DNA of 64,000 nucleotides, from the NCBI GenBank assembly GCA_020091685.1, contig CM034603.1:27992298-28056297 (forward strand). The letters are read 5' to 3'. Source of the DNA: Lutjanus erythropterus. Its lineage: Eukaryota > Chordata > Actinopteri > Lutjaniformes > Lutjanidae. The position numbers and the translations under genes were made by a program. Positions 59,601 through 64,000 of the stretch are shown piece after piece (position 1 is the stretch's first letter; the number at the start of each line of letters is the position of its first letter). Below the pieces are notes generated by a model. It made no database searches and was not told the DNA's origin. It saw nothing but the letters and a program-made list of their open reading frames with translations.

Positions 59601-62600
59601 TTATTGTCTGGCTGGTTGTGTCTGAGAGCTGAAGCCAGGAGAAGGGCCGTGGCATGAGATGACAACAGTGTTTGTGGGCTCCTCCCTGGGCCTCTGCTGG
59701 CAGCCGACCTCCCCCGTCTCTGTATCACCGATGTCCAGGTCTGGCTGATCCTCCTCTGTCTCCGCTACAACTGCTGCTGCTGCTGCCTCTGCGGCGCCGT
59801 CACAGCAGGAGCACACCTGGACAGCACAGACAGATTTAAAATGAGACGTGATCATGAGATGGTGAGAGGCGCAGTAGAAAGATGTGTGCGTGTTCACCAA
59901 AATCACACAAAATAACTAAAATATGGAGGAAGCAGTAGACCAGCAGCTCCGGTGTTTTGCAAGATAAAATTACTGTTTTTGCCAATGGAGTCTTGTAGGG
60001 TGAGAGACACAGATGCTTGTCTTATGTAACAGAAGTTCCTATCAGAAAAGGTTCTCTGACAGCAAAGTTAAGTTGCTTACACTTAAACTGATACTGATTT
60101 TTTTAAGTTGACTGAAATATGTTTTAAAGCGGGCCCTGTCCACGGCAGTACATTCCTTAGCTTCCTGAATCAGTAATCCTGCTGGTTCTCCATACTGGGG
60201 TCATGCCAGCTGCCATCTATTGTAGGTAATACACTGACTACTGATAAAAATCTGAACTATCCCTTTAAAGCCTTCCAAAATACTAACCGAAATGAACTGA
60301 AAGTGATTCTACCTTGACATCTAAGGCCTCAGGCAGACCTCCCTTCTTGATCCAGGGGTGGACCTCGATCAGCTCCTTCTTCTGCTCCTCTGAGAAGCGT
60401 GGCTGGCTCTTGTGCAGCTGCCTCAGCTTCTCTCTGTCCTCTCTGAGAACTGTCTGGATGTCCCTGCAGATACAGCAAAACACACAAAACGCAACATTCA
60501 GTACTCAACCCCACAGTCATATCTGACAAACCGTGTTTGATGATACACTTTAAATATTAAAAGATCACTGAGTGGAAAAGAACTTTGATTTCAGTAATTA
60601 TCTTAGTAATCAGCATAGCTAAGTTTGAAACCTATAGTACTGATAACCATCTACAATCAGTCTCAGTCAGTGTCAGGCATCTATTTACCTACAGACTGTA
60701 TTAATGTAAAGTTGCCATCTAGTGGTCAAAAACTGTCACTGCAAACAGTTCAGATAAGATGTACATGCTGATTGTTTCCATATATAGAAGCTGACCACGA
60801 TGGAAAATTATGTGTGCTGCATCTCATGCACAAAAGTGCCGTTGAAACTGCAGGCAAATTCAAACAGTTTAACAAAAAAATGCTGTATAAAAGGGACAGT
60901 TCACCCCAGCGCCAAAAAGACGGCATTCTGGCTGTGGTACTCAGATCACCAAAATATACATTTGAAAACCTCAGCAACAATCTCTCTTTACAGAAATCAT
61001 GACCCAGTTAGTCAAGATAATCCATGGATGTTAGTGTGACCAGTTTTATGTGGGAACTACTTTCTTTCTACTCAACTACACCTCAACCGCATCACTGTGC
61101 AGAACGAAGTGTGCATCTACTCACGGACAAGAGGTTACAGCTTAGCTGAGGAGGATGCCATTGATGTTTACATCCTTTGCTGTCACATGCACTAGCCTCT
61201 TGTCCATGTGTAGATGAAAACAGACATTGCTGTTGAGTTTTTCAAATGTTTTTTTTTTCTGCTTTGAGCACAACAAGCCGAGTGCCATCTAGTTCCATTA
61301 TATTTAACAAAAGGCATTCATCTCTACGACTGATATCTCCAAAACGCTGCAACTAACAGCAAAACAATCTAGGTTGATAAATAGCACTAAAAGGTAAAAA
61401 GGTATGTACTATTGATTCTGGGGTGAACTGTCTCTTCAAACTTTTTTCAGCTGATCACACAGAACTGCAATAGTGTGTAGGAGTTAAGAGTTCTCGAGTA
61501 AAAGGTGCTTATTGCTCCAGTACAAACTCAAGTGCAAAGTGAGTAACAGCACTATCATCACATTTCTACAGCGCACAGACAGGTTTCCTAGTGATTCCGC
61601 TTGTGTGTGTGCAGCCAGAGGGCAGAAAATACACAGCAGCACTGAGGGGGAGAGCTACAGTGTGACGAGTTGAGGATGAGCTGTAAAGACTAAATATACT
61701 GATGGAGCATCCCTGCCAGCAGAGTACAGAATTACATATTAACTACTGACATACAAATACTTAGATATAAATAATAAATATCTAATGTACTTACACTGGC
61801 TTCTGTAGGATATGATAGGTGCATGCTTTAGGGAGACTTTGGCATTTACAAGTACAGAAATTGGTCAAAACCATGGACCTCCACCTACAAGTGTTGAACT
61901 CATACTGACAAAACCTGTGTGTTACAGGACCAAGAGGTGTCTTAGCGTTTTTGGCTTAAGGTATTTTTGGCAGTTTTTCAACAGTTTGTGGTGCTTTGTG
62001 TAGTCTAAGTTATGTCAGGCTCGGCGGAGTTTCAGAGCAGTTTTGTTTGGTGTAGTCTGGGTTAATGTTTTAAGTGCTACAAGCTGCCATTTCTCATTGG
62101 ACCTTCTTGTGTTGTTAGCTAACTGAAGTTGTCAGTTGTTTATAGATGAAAAAAAGCTGTTGAATTAATTTAGATAGCTACCACAACACCTTCCTGTTTT
62201 TTCTGCCTCGTGGCTGCACACAAACAGGAAACCTGTCTATTAAGGAGGAACAGAGGACCGTTTGCATGGATGCACGCTTACCCTGAGCCTTCCATAGCAA
62301 ACAGAAGGTTGATAAACTATCAAACACTCTACAGGGCCACTATCCTACTCCTCACTGGCTAAGCTCCTGTCCTCCTACTCACCGCGAGGGCAGCTGATAG
62401 GTCAGCATGACCTTCTCATCTGTGTTGGCCGTGAGCAGCCACAGCGGGTCCTGCAGTACATACTTGATGAAGTTTTCGCTCTGCTCCATCTCCATCGGCC
62501 TTCCGTCGCTGCTGCACAAGTGGCCGTTGACCTTCTGGCTAGTCTGGGATGAGTCCACGCTGCCAAAGTAATTGCTACTGTTGTTGCTTCCTGAGAACAC

Positions 62601-63877
62601 CCAAAAAGCACATTATACGTTTTAAACAAAGATATTTTTGTGTAAAAACAGAGCATTAAAGAAATATTTTGGATTATTTGATGTGGCAGTGTATATGGTA
62701 ATATACATCTATCTATTGTCAGCACGCGCCTGTGGAATGTAGAATATAATTTGAATATTTACATCGCTTTCTTTGCTATCAGGCAGCCTTTCCCGTCTGG
62801 AAACCGTCATTATACAAGCTAAATAATGCTCTTTTCAAACCAGCCACACTCCACAGGCAAATCAGGCAATTTTACCTCGCAGAACATGGGAGTTGCTGTT
62901 CTACCACTGCTACTTTGCACTACTTTGTTTGGGTTATTGTGTTACTTTGGTAAAACCGAACTATCCTTTTAAAACACCAAAGTCACACAATAACACAAAC
63001 AAATAAACAGATCGAGGCAGCAGTAGCCCAGCAGCTGCAAGGTAAAATGACTGATTTTGTCTATGGAATTTGGTTGATTCGGAGAGAGCGATATTTGGCT
63101 TATATAACAGCGGTTTCCCATCGGAAAAAAAAGCAGGGATAACACTGATTTTTTTAGGTGGACCTTTTTATGGACTGGCTAAACTACCTTTTGTTGCTGA
63201 CCCTGTTCAAAGCAGTTTATTGCTCTGCTTCTTCAAATTGGGGGCGTGTCGACTGCCATCTACTGTAGCTAATAAACTGACTATCAGTAAGTGAACTATC
63301 CCTTTAAAGGACAACAGCATGTGCTACTGGTTGCTGGTAAGCTTTATTTGCACTGTACTACATCTTACGCACATAAAATCTGAAAATATAGTACCTCTGG
63401 GTGTGACCTGGTAAATTTCAGAACACATCTCTGTACACATGTGCTTCCATCTGTAAATCTTATGATATGAGGCCTGTGTTGGTCGATCTGTGACTTCAAA
63501 TCAGCTACATTTACAATTACCACTATGAACTGAATATTAAAATGAGACGTAAACTGATTCTGTTCACTTTGGTTGCATTTTCCTTCATCATTTACTCCTG
63601 CGGATGTGTTAAATTCACTTCATCTCATCATATCCATAAGATATTGAATCAAACCTGTCCCACTGCCGGAGGCTCCACTGCCCGACGTTCGGCTCTTTGA
63701 TGTCCCACTGTTGGACGTCCCGCTGGCTGACGTGCCACAGCCGTTGGACCCTGAGCCCATGGACCCCGAGGTGGCTGAGCCAGTGCCCGAGCAGGAGTCC
63801 TCGTGGAGAATAATGTCCAACATGTCGCTGGACGATGAGTTGACGTCACTGTTGTTCCCGTCGCCACGTGAATTTGC
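59601..63877 (-). CDS. per2: Period circadian regulator 2, C-terminal part (last four coding exons)
   Basis: Exons in transcript order: 63655-63877, 62383-62590, 60313-60463, 59601-59816; phases join exactly. The window ends before the PAS domains, so the gene is partial at its 5' end because of the window edge. The first exon shown reads SSSSDMLDIILHEDSCSGTGS and then a long Ser/Gly/Thr run. The second holds NYFGSVDSSQ and IKYVLQDPLWLLTANTDEKV. The third begins YQLPSR|DIQTVLREDREKLRQL and holds the CRY-binding helix EEQKKELIEVHPWIKKGGLPEALDV. The last starts VCSCC, conserving the CxxC spacing that shares zinc with CRY, followed by an alanine run and an acidic tail. PER2 is the light- and clock-controlled repressor that binds CRY to inhibit CLOCK-BMAL1. 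PER1 is possible from this part alone; linkage to hes6 favours per2. Confidence 0.92.
59905..60270 (+). mobile_element. Dispersed element in the last per2 intron
   Basis: Blocks AAATCACACAAAATAAC, AGCAGTAGACCAGCAGCT, GCTTGTCTTATGTAACAG, GCCATCTATTGTAGGTAATA and GAACTATCCCTTTAAAG occur in the same order at 62975-63308. About 360 bp, no open frame. It lies between the last two coding exons. Confidence 0.75.
60890..61440 (+). mobile_element. Complete fold-back element, 'GACAGTTCACCCC' family, in a per2 intron
   Basis: The left end AAAGGGACAGTTCACCCC and the right end GGGGTGAACTGTCTCTTC are terminal inverted repeats. About 550 bp; shared internal blocks with 31212-31460 (AATCATGACCCAGTTAGTCAA, CTACTTTCTTTCTACT). 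No coding capacity. Confidence 0.85.
62760..62970 (-). mobile_element. Inverted copy of the per2-intron element (left arm)
   Basis: Its reverse complement reads CCAAAGTAACACAATAAC, AAAGTAGCAGTGGTAGAACAG, GAGGTAAAATTGCCTGATTTG, TTTAGCTTGTATAATGACGG and GGTTTCCAGACGGGAAA. These align in order with the plus-strand copy at 62975-63190. It abuts that copy head to head. Confidence 0.75.
62975..63308 (+). mobile_element. Direct copy of the per2-intron element (right arm)
   Basis: It carries CCAAAGTCACACAATAACAC, GCAGCAGTAGCCCAGCAGCT, GGCTTATATAACAGCGGTTT, GCCATCTACTGTAGCTAATA and GAACTATCCCTTTAAAG, matching 59905-60270 along its length in the same orientation. Confidence 0.75.
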
Positions 63878-64000
63878 CTGCGAAAACAAAAGCATTAAAG
63901 CGGCACCATTAAAGAGCAGCTCGACTTCAAAGCTCTGGTACTTCCTCCGTCTCCTGCACCATTGTAATACAGGTGCAGTGTCATCAGCAGTGTTGCATCT

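Noticed and set aside
63865..63870. CACGTG E-box in a per2 exon
   Set aside because: It is one copy inside coding sequence near the 3' end of the gene, far from the per2 promoter, so there is no reason to call it a clock element.
59601..63877. Identification as per1 rather than per2
   Set aside because: The visible C-terminal sequence alone does not settle this, but the adjacent hes6 matches PER2 synteny whereas PER1 is linked to HES7 and VAMP2. The tRNA cluster at the left end resembles the one near human PER1, yet it lies 56 kb away beyond 2q37 genes.
1..64000. CRISPR array, phage, operon or other prokaryotic system
   Set aside because: No direct-repeat/spacer array or dense operon is present, and every real gene has spliceosomal introns.

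Overview
The window is nuclear DNA of a ray-finned fish, most likely a spiny-rayed (percomorph) teleost. The evidence is split genes with GT-AG introns, canonical vertebrate tRNAs, an AT-rich background packed with short fold-back transposons of types common in fish, and six genes that read clearly as teleost orthologues of human chromosome 2q37 genes. There is no bacterial operon, CRISPR array or phage-like system. All gene names come from reading the translated exons and recalling the families; no database was searched.

Layout. (1) 0.4-3.6 kb: four different tRNA genes, Gly-TCC(-), Ile-AAT(-), Trp-CCA(+) and Pro-AGG(-), with a fold-back element between two of them. (2) 3.6-8.6 kb: CTAG-rich and transposon-derived DNA, a possible leftward first exon near 4.1 kb and a likely gigyf2 promoter with a non-coding first exon near 5.6 kb. 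(3) 8.6-24.1 kb (+): gigyf2, 28 coding exons, 1333 codons, with 4EHP-binding motif, DDX6-binding region, GYF domain and charged coiled coil all present. (4) 26.3-33.3 kb (+): snorc, a small cartilage transmembrane proteoglycan gene of three coding exons with a 5.2-kb first intron. (5) 36.0-42.6 kb (+): gpr55, a class A GPCR whose coding sequence is split by an intron just before TM7. (6) 43.5-49.8 kb (-): itm2c, a BRICHOS-family type II membrane protein of six exons with a TATA promoter, convergent with gpr55. (7) 52.0-53.9 kb (+): hes6, a bHLH-Orange-WRPW repressor of four exons. (8) 56.7-64.0 kb (-): the last four coding exons of per2, including the CRY-binding C-terminus; the rest lies beyond the right edge.

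The genes are not one pathway. GIGYF2 with its 4EHP partner represses translation; SNORC acts in cartilage; GPR55 is a lysolipid receptor; ITM2C is a processed membrane protein; HES6 modulates Notch and somite-clock repression; PER2 is a circadian repressor. Their proximity is conserved 2q37-type synteny in compact form.

I did not find a clearly new biological system. The most interesting leads are inverted intronic repeats flanking two terminal per2 exons, which could favour circular RNA; a TM6/TM7 intron in gpr55 whose retention would give a receptor lacking TM7; a promoter-like CRE/E-box/CCAAT cluster inside itm2c intron 1; a naturally encoded Gly4Ser-like linker next to the 4EHP-binding motif of gigyf2; and a symmetric 36-nt microexon in gigyf2.
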